Shown: positions 18,236 through 28,414 of the stretch, one piece after another | How positions within the stretch are numbered: position 1 is the first letter of the stretch | How the letters are laid out: every line of letters starts with the position of its first letter | Assembly (NCBI RefSeq): GCF_029542625.1 | Contig: NZ_CP120733.1 | Span: 868,001 to 932,000, forward strand | Reading direction: 5' to 3' | DNA: 64,000 nt | Origin: Tepidibacter hydrothermalis | GTDB lineage: Bacteria; Bacillota; Clostridia; Peptostreptococcales; Peptostreptococcaceae | The notes under the pieces: model-generated | Database searches by the model: none | Told to the model about the DNA's origin: nothing | Seen by the model: the letters and a program-made list of their open reading frames with translations, nothing else | Made by a program: the position numbers and the translations under genes

Positions 18236-19984
18236 ATGAAATCTAAAATAAAGACTATCGATTTTAAATCCATTAGTTTAAAAAATATAAAATTAGATAC
18301 ATTGAGGTTTAAAATAACACTAAGTATAATACCTGCACTATTGCTTATAGTAGTAGGATGTACATGTTTTACAATATCAAGTTTAAAAGATATAAGTTTT
18401 TATCTAATAGAAGAAAAACTTGAATCGAATTTACAAACAACGGAAGATCTTATGGAATTTATAATATCGGGTAATTGGAATGTGAAAAATGGAACTTTAC
18501 ATAAGGGAGATATACAAGTTGAAGGTAACTATACTTTAGTAGATATTTTATCTGATAAAACTGGAAACATAGTATCTATATTTAAAGATGATAAAATTGT
18601 ATCTACTACTGTTAGGGTTAGGGGATCGAGAAATGTTGGAGTAAAAGCACCTAAAAAAGTAATAGATAAAGTTCTAAAAAAAGAAGGAGTTTACATAGAG
18701 GAATCAATTATAGAGGGGAAAAAGTATGAGATTTTATATAAACCTTTAAGGGATAAAGATGGAAATGTAATAGGTATGTTTTATATGGGAGTTGATAAAA
18801 CACTTATTGAAGAAAAAATAAACTCTGTTATTTATTATTCTCTATTAATTTCGTCTGTTTTATTAGCTATATCAATAATAATTATAGGGTTTATTTCTAA
18901 AAGAATAACAAATCCAATAATTGGTATTAAATCTCAACTTGAAGAAATGGCAAATGGAGAAGGTGATTTAACTAAAAGACTTAGTATAAATACAAAAGAT
19001 GAGATAGGTCAGTTAAGTAAAGAGTTTAATAATTTTTTAGATAATCTAAATAATTTAATTTCTGATATAAAGATGTCTGCACAAAAACTGTCTTCTTTTA
19101 ATAATGAAATAGCAATATCTATTGATGTATCTAATGCATCAATGCAACAAATATACGCTGTTTCAAGTAGCATAAGCTCTAAATCGGAAGAGAATATAGA
19201 CTATATTAATCAAATTGAAAATTCTATAGATAGTATATCTGAAAATGCACAATTTACAGCTGTTTCTATTGAAGATGTACATCAAATATATGAAGAGTTA
19301 AAAATAGAAACTAAAAAAGGAGAAACTAATATAAAAGAAATAGTATATTCAGTAAATGATATAAAATTACTTACTAATAATTTGGTGGACGTATTAGAAA
19401 AATTAAATTTATCATCTGAAAAAATCGTTCAAATAGTAGAAGTTATAAGTAATATTTCAAGACAAACAAATTTACTGGCATTAAATGCATCTATTGAAGC
19501 AGCTAGAGCAGGAGAAGAAGGAAGAGGGTTTGAGGTAGTAGCTAAGGAAATTAGAAAGCTTGCTGATGAAACTAATAACTCTGCCCGAAGTATTTCTGAA
19601 ATAATAAAAGAATTTAAGGGTGAAATACAAAAAGTAGTAATTCAAACATCTAATGTAGATGGAAAGGTTAATGAAAGTGTAAGTAGAGCTGAAAAGGTAA
19701 AAAATAGCATATTAGAAATAATAAATTCAATAGTTGGAGTATCGTATAAAATTGAAGGAATATCTAGTGTAGCTAATGAACAAGCAGCTAGTACTCAAGA
19801 AATATCAAGTTCTACTACATCTATTATAGATGGTATAAGGTGGACTGGGGAAGAGATGATAAATATAGGAGATAACATTGAAAATCAATCTAAAATATTT
19901 GAGGAATTATCTAATTCTTCTGGTGAGATTGTTGATATGTCTTCATATCTTAATGATTTGGTTGGAAGATTTAAAACAGATTAA
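18236..19984 (+). CDS. Methyl-accepting chemotaxis protein with a single-Cache sensor
   Basis: 582 residues. Transmembrane helices lie at about 30-50 and 203-225, bounding an extracellular sensor of about 150 residues that resembles a single Cache domain ([30 protein letters not shown]). A HAMP linker follows at about 225-280 and a cytoplasmic signalling domain to the end, with the hairpin tip [30 protein letters not shown]. The ATG at 18236 after AGGGGGAA is preferred over 18218. It sits between pstS and pstC, so a phosphate- or anion-related taxis role is tempting, but it has a separate leader and no Pho box. Confidence 0.93.
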   Translation: MKSKIKTIDFKSISLKNIKLDTLRFKITLSIIPALLLIVVGCTCFTISSLKDISFYLIEEKLESNLQTTEDLMEFIISGNWNVKNGTLHKGDIQVEGNYTLVDILSDKTGNIVSIFKDDKIVSTTVRVRGSRNVGVKAPKKVIDKVLKKEGVYIEESIIEGKKYEILYKPLRDKDGNVIGMFYMGVDKTLIEEKINSVIYYSLLISSVLLAISIIIIGFISKRITNPIIGIKSQLEEMANGEGDLTKRLSINTKDEIGQLSKEFNNFLDNLNNLISDIKMSAQKLSSFNNEIAISIDVSNASMQQIYAVSSSISSKSEENIDYINQIENSIDSISENAQFTAVSIEDVHQIYEELKIETKKGETNIKEIVYSVNDIKLLTNNLVDVLEKLNLSSEKIVQIVEVISNISRQTNLLALNASIEAARAGEEGRGFEVVAKEIRKLADETNNSARSISEIIKEFKGEIQKVVIQTSNVDGKVNESVSRAEKVKNSILEIINSIVGVSYKIEGISSVANEQAASTQEISSSTTSIIDGIRWTGEEMINIGDNIENQSKIFEELSNSSGEIVDMSSYLNDLVGRFKTD

Positions 19985-20004
19985 TTTACATAAAATTAAC
20001 CCAA

Positions 20005-20058
20005 TTAACAAACAGATAATATCTACTTAACACTCACATAACAAATAAATAGTATTCT
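20005..20058 (+). promoter_or_regulatory. Pho-box promoter of the pstC-pstA-pstB-phoU operon
   Basis: Hexamers TTAACA 20005, ATAATA 20016, TTAACA 20027 and ATAACA 20038 are exactly 11 bp apart, with TATTCT at 20053. From 20027 onward the sequence closely matches the pstS promoter, including AAATAGTATTCTAAAT, which suggests promoter duplication when the locus was split. Confidence 0.8.
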
Positions 20059-20106
20059 AAATATGTCATGAATAATAGAGAGAGAAAAAAATTAAGTTTT
20101 ACATAC

Positions 20107-20239
20107 AAGGAAATTATATGATTTTCAAATTATGTATAACCTTGATGAAGGAGCTACTTTTGCAACTATTTTTGAGCAAGGGAGCTCGTTAGAGATCGTT
20201 GGCGACATGAGTCAGCGCGTAGCTACTAGACGAATTTTA
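20107..20239 (+). repeat. Dispersed intergenic repeat R1, copy B
   Basis: Starts AAGGAAATTATATGATTTT and ends CTACTAGACGAATTTT. It contains TTGCAACTATTTTTGAGCAA and GATCGTTGGCGACATGAGTC. It lies in the 5' leader of pstC, ending 26 bp before the start codon. Confidence 0.8.
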
Positions 20240-20264
20240 TTATTGTAATATAGGAGGTTGAAAT

Positions 20265-21140
20265 ATGAAGAAATTAAATGAAAAAGTAATAAAACATATT
20301 TTATTTGGATGCGGAATGGTATCTATATTTATAACTATTAGTATATTATTTATTTTATTTAAAGAAAGTGCATTGTTTTTTACGCATATATCACCTGTAG
20401 ATTTTTTTACAGGAAAGCAGTGGACTCCTCTGCTAAAACCTCAGCACTTTGGAATACTACCGTTAGTAAGCGGAACATTTTTAATAGTATTATTTTCATC
20501 TATAATTTCAATACCTATAGGGTTATTAAGTGCTATATATTTAAGTGAGTATTCAAATAAAAAAGTTAGAAAAATAATTAAACCTATATTAGAAATATTA
20601 GCAGGAATACCATCAATAGTTTACGGTTTTTTTGCCCTTAATATCATTACCCCTATACTTAAAAATTTAATACCTCAAACAAATATCTACAATGCACTTA
20701 GTGCAGCTATAGCTGTAGGTATAATGACCATACCGATGGTACTATCTTTAAGTGAAGATTCTATGCAGGCAGTTCCTAAAAGCTTAAGAGAAGGTGCTTA
20801 TGCTTTAGGGCTTACAAAATTAGAGGTTGTATTTGGGGTAGTCATTCCAGCTTCTATATCAGGAATAATATCATCTTTTATACTGGCTATATCGCGAGCA
20901 ATAGGAGAAACTATGATAGTAGCACTTGCAGCAGGATCAACTCCTAAGCTTACTTTAAATCCACTTGAAAGTATTCAAACTATGACAGGATTTATAGTTC
21001 AGGTAAGTCAAGGAGATATAGCAAAAGGTACAATAGAATCTCAAACTTTATATGCAGTTGCTATGCTTTTGTTTATTATGACGTTAATTATGAATATGTT
21101 ATCTAGATATGTTGCTGATAAACTTAGGGAGGAATATTAA
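20265..21140 (+). CDS. pstC: Phosphate ABC transporter permease PstC
   Basis: 291 residues with six predicted helices and the permease (EAA) loop LREGAYALGLTKLEVVFGVVIPASISGI. With PstA it forms the membrane channel for phosphate. It starts after TAGGAGGTTG and its stop overlaps the pstA start by one base (TAATG), indicating translational coupling. It is under the Pho box at 20005. Confidence 0.96.
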   Translation: MKKLNEKVIKHILFGCGMVSIFITISILFILFKESALFFTHISPVDFFTGKQWTPLLKPQHFGILPLVSGTFLIVLFSSIISIPIGLLSAIYLSEYSNKKVRKIIKPILEILAGIPSIVYGFFALNIITPILKNLIPQTNIYNALSAAIAVGIMTIPMVLSLSEDSMQAVPKSLREGAYALGLTKLEVVFGVVIPASISGIISSFILAISRAIGETMIVALAAGSTPKLTLNPLESIQTMTGFIVQVSQGDIAKGTIESQTLYAVAMLLFIMTLIMNMLSRYVADKLREEY

Positions 21141-22051
21141 TGAATGCAATTAAATTGAAAAATAAAGAATTTATAAATGAAAAATTTAATTATAATATGA
21201 ACTTAAAAAAGAGAAAAATAATGAATAAAATTTTTCATTCTATATTATTAGCATCCATATCATTGATAATACTAATATTAATTGCTCTTTTCTCAGATGT
21301 TTTCAAAAAAGGTATTTCTCATGTAAATGTTGATTTCTTTTTAAATTATACATCTAGAATTGCTAGTAAATCAGGAATAAGAGCGTCTATACTTGGATCT
21401 TTATGGGTAAATATATTAACTTTATTAATTGCATTTCCACTAGGTCTTGGGTCTGCAATATATTTAGAAGAATATGCACCGAAGAATAAATTAACAAATA
21501 TAATACAAGTCAATATAAGTAACTTAGCTGGAGTTCCATCTATTGTATATGGAATATTAGGACTTTCTTTGTTTGTTAGAACTTTTGGATTTGGAAGAAG
21601 TATTTTATCTGCATCTTTAACCATGGCTTTACTAATACTTCCAATAATAATAGTTTCATCTAGAGAAGCTTTAAAAACAGTACCTAAAGAGTTAAAGGAA
21701 GCATCATATGCACTAGGTGCTACTAAATGGGATACAATAACTGGAGTTATTATTCCTTATGCTATACCGGGGATATTAACAGGGACAATACTTGCTGTAT
21801 CAAGGGCTATAGGAGAAGCAGCACCACTTGTTGTTGTTGGAGGAGCAGCTGGAATTTGGTTTTCTCCAAAGGGGATATTTGATGAATTTACAACCCTACC
21901 TCTTCAAATATATAACTGGGCATCAAAGCCTCAAGCAGAATTTCAAAATGTTGCATCTGCAGGAATATTAGTATTACTTATAGTTTTAATATCAATAAAT
22001 TTAGTAGCAATACTTCTGAGAAATAAGTATCAGGATAGGATAAAACAATAG
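21140..22051 (+). CDS. pstA: Phosphate ABC transporter permease PstA
   Basis: 303 residues. A cytoplasmic N-terminal extension of about 30 residues is followed by six helices and the EAA loop KELKEASYALGATKWDTITGVIIPYAIPGI. It is the partner of PstC. The first ATG overlaps the pstC stop; a second in-frame Met follows at residue 30 (MNKIFHS), so the first 29 residues may or may not be used. It is followed by pstB after 12 bp. Confidence 0.95.
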   Translation: MNAIKLKNKEFINEKFNYNMNLKKRKIMNKIFHSILLASISLIILILIALFSDVFKKGISHVNVDFFLNYTSRIASKSGIRASILGSLWVNILTLLIAFPLGLGSAIYLEEYAPKNKLTNIIQVNISNLAGVPSIVYGILGLSLFVRTFGFGRSILSASLTMALLILPIIIVSSREALKTVPKELKEASYALGATKWDTITGVIIPYAIPGILTGTILAVSRAIGEAAPLVVVGGAAGIWFSPKGIFDEFTTLPLQIYNWASKPQAEFQNVASAGILVLLIVLISINLVAILLRNKYQDRIKQ

Positions 22052-22063
22052 GAGGGGAATAAG

Positions 22064-22819
22064 ATGCCAGTTAAAATGAAAGTAAGTAATTTAGATTTTT
22101 ACTATGGAAGTTTTAAAGCTTTGAAAAATATAAATATAGATATAGAAGAAAAGAAAGTAACTGCTTTTATAGGTCCTTCGGGATGTGGTAAATCTACATT
22201 CCTAAGAACATTAAATAGAATGAATGATTTAATAGAAGGAACAAAACTAAGTGGAGATATTGTACTGGACGGAGAAGATATATATTCAAATATTATTGAG
22301 GTAGAGGATTTAAGAAAAAGAGTAGGAATGGTATTTCAAAAACCTAATCCTTTTCCAAAATCAATATATGAAAATATAGTATATGGACTAAAAAAACAAG
22401 GTATTAGAGATAAAAAAAGGTTAGATGAGGTTGTTGAAAAAAGTCTTCGTGGTGCAGCTCTGTGGGATGAAGTAAAAGATAGATTAGATAAATCGGCATA
22501 TGGATTATCAGGAGGACAACAGCAAAGGTTGTGTATAGCAAGAGCTATAGCTATGGAGCCTGAAGTTATTTTGATGGATGAGCCAACATCGGCACTAGAT
22601 CCTATAGCAACATCTAAGGTGGAAGATCTTATACAAGAATTAAAAAAAGACTACACTATAGTAATAGTTACTCACTCTATGCAACAAGCTGCTAGAATAT
22701 CTGATAACACAGCATTCTTTTTGATGGGAGAAGTAATTGAGTTTGGAGAAACCAACAAGATATTTACAACTCCAAAAAATAAAAAAACTGAAGACTATAT
22801 AACTGGAAGATTTGGTTAG
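22064..22819 (+). CDS. pstB: Phosphate ABC transporter ATP-binding protein PstB
   Basis: 251 residues. Walker [11 protein letters not shown]-loop [12 protein letters not shown] signature [14 protein letters not shown], Walker [14 protein letters not shown] and the H-loop His in VTHSMQQA are all intact. It energises phosphate import through PstCA. It starts after AGGAGGGG, and phoU follows after 10 bp. Confidence 0.98.
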   Translation: MPVKMKVSNLDFYYGSFKALKNINIDIEEKKVTAFIGPSGCGKSTFLRTLNRMNDLIEGTKLSGDIVLDGEDIYSNIIEVEDLRKRVGMVFQKPNPFPKSIYENIVYGLKKQGIRDKKRLDEVVEKSLRGAALWDEVKDRLDKSAYGLSGGQQQRLCIARAIAMEPEVILMDEPTSALDPIATSKVEDLIQELKKDYTIVIVTHSMQQAARISDNTAFFLMGEVIEFGETNKIFTTPKNKKTEDYITGRFG

Positions 22820-22829
22820 GAGGTAGCTT

Positions 22830-23483
22830 ATGGTTAGGGAAAATTTTAAAACTGATTTAAATGAATTAAAAGAAGATGTTATGTTTATGATGGATAAAGT
22901 AGAAGAATTGATAGAAAAATCTGTTGATGCACTTGTTAACCAAGATTTAGAACTTGCAAGAAGTATAATAAAACTAGATGATGAAATAGATAATTATATG
23001 TATGAAATAGAGGAAAAAGCTATAGAACTTATAGCTCTTCAGCAACCTATGGCAAAAGATCTTAGAATAGTATTTTCTGTATCTAAAATGATAACGGATC
23101 TTGAACGTATTGGAGATTTTTGTGTTAATATATCTAAAGAAACTATAAAAATAGGAAAAGAAGAACATATAAAGCAGCTTGTAGACATCCCAAAAATTAA
23201 AGAAATCATTATTACTATGATGAAAAACCTGAAAATAAGTTTCAAATTAGAAGATGCGGAGATAGCTTTTGAAGTAGGGAAAGAGGATGAACTTGTAGAT
23301 GACTTATATAAAGATATATATAGGGATATATTGGAGTTGATACACAAAAGCACAGTGTATACAAATCAAGGTACAAAATTACTCTTTATAGGAAGATATT
23401 TAGAACGAATAGCAGATCATATAACTAATATATGTGAAGGGATAATATACATTTCAAAGGGAGAGAGAATAGAAATAAACTAG
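22830..23483 (+). CDS. phoU: Phosphate signalling/transport regulator PhoU
   Basis: 217 residues in two tandem three-helix PhoU repeats (about 10-110 and 115-215), each with the acidic metal-binding pattern (KMITDLERIGDFCVNI in the first, YLERIADHITNICEGI in the second). PhoU links Pst transport to the PhoR/PhoP system. It is the last intact gene of the operon; a decayed second copy of its C-terminal half follows. Confidence 0.96.
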   Translation: MVRENFKTDLNELKEDVMFMMDKVEELIEKSVDALVNQDLELARSIIKLDDEIDNYMYEIEEKAIELIALQQPMAKDLRIVFSVSKMITDLERIGDFCVNISKETIKIGKEEHIKQLVDIPKIKEIIITMMKNLKISFKLEDAEIAFEVGKEDELVDDLYKDIYRDILELIHKSTVYTNQGTKLLFIGRYLERIADHITNICEGIIYISKGERIEIN

Positions 23484-23499
23484 GGTTCAAAAGGTTGAA

Positions 23500-23765
23500 T
23501 ATTTAGGAAGGGATAAGGGGAATTTTAAATTAGAAGATGGATATATACCTTGAGTCTAGAAAAAAAGATGGATTAGGGTATGGAATGTGTATATAAAATG
23601 TATAATGATATTTTAAATACGACAAATATTGATAAAAAATATACAGAAAAAGCAACTAAATTGTTATTTATAGGGAAAAAATTGGAAATGATGGGAGGGA
23701 AATTAACTAATATTCACGAGATGAATATATATATTCAAGGGAGAAAAAATAGAGATAAATTGTAA
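23500..23765 (+). pseudogene. Decayed duplicate of the phoU 3' half
   Basis: The open frame 23580-23765 encodes ATKLLFIGKKLEMMGGKLTN, matching PhoU GTKLLFIGRYLERIADHITN, with lost acidic residues and a changed tail. Upstream at 23521, AATTTTAAATTAGAAGATGG matches phoU's TTTCAAATTAGAAGATGCGG, but the frame is broken by indels and stops. It is the relic of a tandem phoU or pst duplication. Whether the 61-residue frame is translated is unknown. Confidence 0.75.
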
Positions 23766-23889
23766 TATATGTTCAAATTTGTGGGAGGAAGGTGTTGATA
23801 CAGTTGGTAATGTATTAACACTTTTTGTTTTTGAATGATTTTGAAAATTTTGAATATCTTTATGCTTGTTAAAAATTAACGTTTTAAGG

Positions 23890-23917
23890 TTGAAAATTAT
23901 TTCACAAGTTGTATAAT
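23890..23917 (+). promoter_or_regulatory. Probable promoter of gdhA
   Basis: TTGAAA (23890-23895) and TATAAT (23912-23917) with a 16-bp spacer lie 44 bp upstream of the gdhA start codon. Confidence 0.6.
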
Positions 23918-23937
23918 TAAAGACAAAGGGGTATTAA

Positions 23938-25299
<1,362 letters not shown>

Positions 25300-25306
25300 T
25301 AGATAT

Positions 25307-25339
25307 AAAAAATACTGGAGATTTCTCCAGTATTTTTTT
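25307..25339 (+). terminator. Intrinsic terminator after gdhA
   Basis: AAATACTGGAGA and TCTCCAGTATTTTTTT form an 11-bp stem with a T tail. Confidence 0.9.
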
Positions 25340-25390
25340 ATGGCTATTTTTCATAAAGTTCAAGCTAAGGAATTATACAAGCTGAAGTAC

Positions 25391-25609
25391 ACTTACAAAA
25401 TAAAGGGTATTAAAATGTTAGCGAATGATTTAAATAGTTTTGTATATAACTTGGATTACATCGTTTGAATATGCGTTAAGAAAGTTCTTTGTCTGAACGT
25501 AGTGAGTTTAGAACTTTTAGTATATTTAATAAGATGTAATTCTTAGTTTTATTAAAAATATTTAACACATGAGCGGTATTTTAATGCCCTTTATTTTGGG
25601 ATTAAACCT
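25391..25609 (+). repeat. Dispersed structured repeat R3, copy 1
   Basis: A 219-bp element with complementary ends: AAAATAAAGGGTATTAAAAT at the left and the complement of AAAATAAAGGGCATTAAAAT at the right (19 of 20). A conserved core TTGAATATGCGTTAAG-AAGTTC ... AGAACTTTTAGTATATTTAA can itself pair. It fills most of the gap between gdhA and the SulP gene. It is homologous to 28172-28384 and, inverted, to 27584-27753. No ORF. Confidence 0.8.
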
Positions 25610-25697
25610 ATAGTGTAGTTCTTATAATTTAAATCTATTTAAAATATCTCTGCATCAGATGTATTTTTTATAGATAGTTTTTGATAAACAAAGACTT

Positions 25698-25739
25698 AAA
25701 AAATCCTAGATCTCGTTTGCACGAAATCTAGGATTTTTT
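25698..25739 (-). terminator. Intrinsic terminator of the SulP gene
   Basis: AAAAAATCCTAGAT pairs with ATCTAGGATTTTTT around a 14-nt loop; it overlaps the stop codon on the minus strand. Confidence 0.9.
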
Positions 25740-27429
25740 ATGCTGTGTGTGTTTGAGGTATTTCAGGTATATCCTTTTGTCTATCGTAATAACCATTTAC
25801 TATATTTAAAGCTTCGTTAAATACACTGTCAAAGTCTTTAAATAGTATATCTTGATTTGTACTAGTTATAAATTCGCATTTTTTTAATACTTTAAGTGGT
25901 TGATATTGAATATCTAGTATTAAAAGCTTTATTCCGTTTTTATCACATAAATCTTTAGTTGCTTCTAGGGCGTTATATGCAGTTGCATCCATTGCATATA
26001 CATTACTCATTTTTAATATAAATACCTTAGGAAGATTATTGATATTTTTCATAGTTTTTATAAATTTATCTGTAGCACCGAAGAAGAATGCTCCGTTTAT
26101 CTCATATATGTAAATATCCTTAGGAATTTGAACCTTATATTCAAAAGTAGTTTCATCTACCTCTTCGTAAGTATAAGATACTGGTCTTATATCTGTAACA
26201 TCTGCCATTCTTTTCATAAATAAGAAAGAAGAAAGTACAATTCCAACACCAATAGCGATTACTAAATCGAAGAAAACTGTTAATAAAAATACGGTTAAAA
26301 ATACAACCGAATCACTCTTTGGAAACTTATGTATTCTTTTAAAAGCATCCCATTCTCCCATGTTATATGATACAACTATTAGAATAGCTGAAAGTGATGC
26401 CATTGGAATTAACTTTATATAAGGCATTAAAATTATCATGAACAATATTAAGGTAATTGAATGAACTATACCTGATATTGGCGTTCTACCACCATTTTTT
26501 ATATTAGCTGCTGTTCTTGCTATAGCGCCTGTTGCAGGAATTCCACCGAATAATGCAGAACCTATATTAGCTATACCTTGTGCTACTAATTCCATATTAG
26601 AACGATGATTTCCGCCTATCATACCATCTGCTACTACTGCTGATAATAAGGACTCTATACCTGCAAGAATAGCTATTGTTATAGCTGAAGGAATAAGCAT
26701 TATTACCATATTCATATCAATATTTGGAATATGAATACTAGGAAGAGTAGAAGGTATATTATTAAAAGTACTTCCGATTGTATCTATATTCAAATTAAAA
26801 TACATTGTTGCAAATGTAGAAAATATTATAGCTATAAGTGTGGGTGGAATCTTTTTATTTATTTTAGGTAAAAGCATTATTAGTAGTATTGATGTTAGAC
26901 CTATTAATAAGCTTTGCATGTTAGTAGAGCTTAAGTTTTGGAAATATACTATCCATTTATGCATAAACTCTGATGGAACATCGATATTAAGTCCTAAAAA
27001 ATCCTTTATCTGTGTTGAAAAAATAGTTACAGCTATACCGCTTGTAAATCCTGTTGTAATAGGATAAGGTATGTATTTTATCATATTACCGCATTTAAGA
27101 AGACCCATTAGAACAAGAAAAAATCCTGCCATAAACGTGGCGACAGTTAATCCTTCTATTCCATACTTTTGAATGATACCGTATACGATTACAACAAAAG
27201 CTCCTGTTGGCCCTCCGATTTGAACTTTACTTCCTCCGAGTAAAGATATTAAAAATCCTGCTATGATTGCAGTGTAAAGACCTTTTTCTGGTGATACACC
27301 AGATGCAATAGCTAGAGCTATTGAAAGTGGTAGGGCTATAATAGCAACTATTATCCCAGATATAAAGTCTTTTGTAAATTGTTCCTTGCTATATGATTTG
27401 GAACAAGTAAATAGTTTTGGAAGTAACAT
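25738..27429 (-). CDS. SulP-family inorganic anion transporter with STAS domain
   Basis: About 563 residues. The membrane domain (about 20-400) contains the SulP signature GLYTAIIAGFLISLLGGS, then QIGGPTGAFVVIVYG. A cytoplasmic STAS domain follows at about 430-540 (FILKMSNVYAMDATAYNALE). Family members transport sulfate, bicarbonate or other anions; the substrate cannot be assigned. The fourth codon of the longest frame (ATG at 27429) is preferred because AAAGGG abuts the first ATG at 27438. The gene stands alone, flanked on both sides by R3 repeat elements. Confidence 0.92.
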   Translation of the reverse strand: MLLPKLFTCSKSYSKEQFTKDFISGIIVAIIALPLSIALAIASGVSPEKGLYTAIIAGFLISLLGGSKVQIGGPTGAFVVIVYGIIQKYGIEGLTVATFMAGFFLVLMGLLKCGNMIKYIPYPITTGFTSGIAVTIFSTQIKDFLGLNIDVPSEFMHKWIVYFQNLSSTNMQSLLIGLTSILLIMLLPKINKKIPPTLIAIIFSTFATMYFNLNIDTIGSTFNNIPSTLPSIHIPNIDMNMVIMLIPSAITIAILAGIESLLSAVVADGMIGGNHRSNMELVAQGIANIGSALFGGIPATGAIARTAANIKNGGRTPISGIVHSITLILFMIILMPYIKLIPMASLSAILIVVSYNMGEWDAFKRIHKFPKSDSVVFLTVFLLTVFFDLVIAIGVGIVLSSFLFMKRMADVTDIRPVSYTYEEVDETTFEYKVQIPKDIYIYEINGAFFFGATDKFIKTMKNINNLPKVFILKMSNVYAMDATAYNALEATKDLCDKNGIKLLILDIQYQPLKVLKKCEFITSTNQDILFKDFDSVFNEALNIVNGYYDRQKDIPEIPQTHTA

Positions 27430-27583
27430 AAACACCATCCCTTTGATATTGAAATATTGTTAGATATTGTATACAACATATAATCATACACCTAAGATAA
27501 GGATATGTCTATGATAATTACTGACAAATAGCAAATTGAGAATTGATTGAAAATTGAAATGATAAAAATTAGATGTATAGCTG

Positions 27584-27753
27584 AAAAAAGATGATTATTT
27601 AAATACCGTGAATGCATTAAATATACTAAAACTTCTTAAACTCGCAAAAGCTCAGACATAAGAAGTTTTTTAACGTATATTTAAACAATGCAAGGCAAGT
27701 TTTATTGAAATCTATTTAAAAGATTCACTAACATTTAAATAACCATCTTTTTT
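27584..27753 (-). repeat. Dispersed structured repeat R3, inverted copy
   Basis: Ends pair perfectly or nearly so (AAAAAAGATGATTATTTAAA against TTTAAATAACCATCTTTTTT), but the end sequence differs from the other R3 copies. Inside, the reverse complement keeps ATGTTAGTGAAT, AAATATACGTTAA, TATGTCTGAGC and AGTTTTAGTATATTTAA of the R3 core. Another possible, badly decayed copy covers about 27790-27945 (ATTCACTAACATTT at 27916). Confidence 0.7.
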
Positions 27754-27951
27754 AGTGTAGATATAGTAGTAGAGCATATGATTTTTAATCTAGGGAGTCT
27801 GTGAATATTTATTGGATATATAAACCATAAGCTGGTATGAAGAAAATTTTTAAAAATGGGGTAAGATTATTAATAAGACAAAACCTTAGTTGTATTAGTC
27901 AAAATATCTGAAAGAATTCACTAACATTTCCATAGACAGTTTTTTATTCTT

Positions 27952-28085
27952 AAGGAAGTTATATCATTTTTTGTTTTGCGAATAACTTATTTAAAAGGCT
28001 GTACTTGCAATTATTTTTGAGCAACGGAGCCTGTAAGGATCGTTGGCGACATGAGTCACCGCGTTAGCGAGTAGACGAATTTTTT
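27952..28085 (+). repeat. Dispersed intergenic repeat R1, copy C
   Basis: Starts AAGGAAGTTATATCATTTTT and ends GCGAGTAGACGAATTTTTT. It contains TTTTTGAGCAACGGAGCC and GATCGTTGGCGACATGAGTC. It lies in the 985-bp gap between the SulP and substrate-binding-protein genes, which holds only R1/R3 repeat material and no gene. Confidence 0.82.
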
Positions 28086-28171
28086 ATTAATTCATATGAG
28101 AGAAAATTAATCTTACCTCATTTATAAAAGGAAAAACTATTTATTAAATATATTTAAAATTTAAGAATTAT

Positions 28172-28384
28172 ACTTACAAAATGAAGGGTATTAAAATGTT
28201 AGCGAATGATTTAAATATTTTTGTATAAAACTTTCATTACAGTGTTTGAATATCCGTTAAGGAAGTTCGTTGTTTGACCGTTAGGGAGTTTAGAACTTTT
28301 AGGATGTTCAATAAGATGTAATGTTTAGTTTTATTAAAAATATTTAACGCATAAGCGGTATTTTAATGCCCTTCATTTTGTGAT
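28172..28384 (+). repeat. Dispersed structured repeat R3, copy 2
   Basis: About 85% identical by eye to 25391-25609. Ends are CAAAATGAAGGGTATTAAAA and its near-complement. Where copy 1 has AATAAAGGG at both ends, this copy has AATGAAGGG at both ends, so the pairing is preserved by matched changes. Confidence 0.82.
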
Positions 28385-28414
28385 TAAGAACATGAATTTC
28401 TTTATTTTATATAA

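Noticed and set aside
20163-20186. GAGCAAGGGAGCTC in R1 copy B fits the ANTAR-target hairpin pattern AGCAANGRRGCUY, and copy C is close.
   Set aside because: Copies A, D and E do not fit, only one such hexaloop hairpin is seen rather than the required pair, and no ANTAR regulator is in the window. Probably a coincidence within the repeat.
27584-28384. A CRISPR array in the repeat-rich gap after the SulP gene.
   Set aside because: The repeats are long, few, in both orientations and unevenly spaced, with no short regular repeat-spacer pattern and no cas genes.
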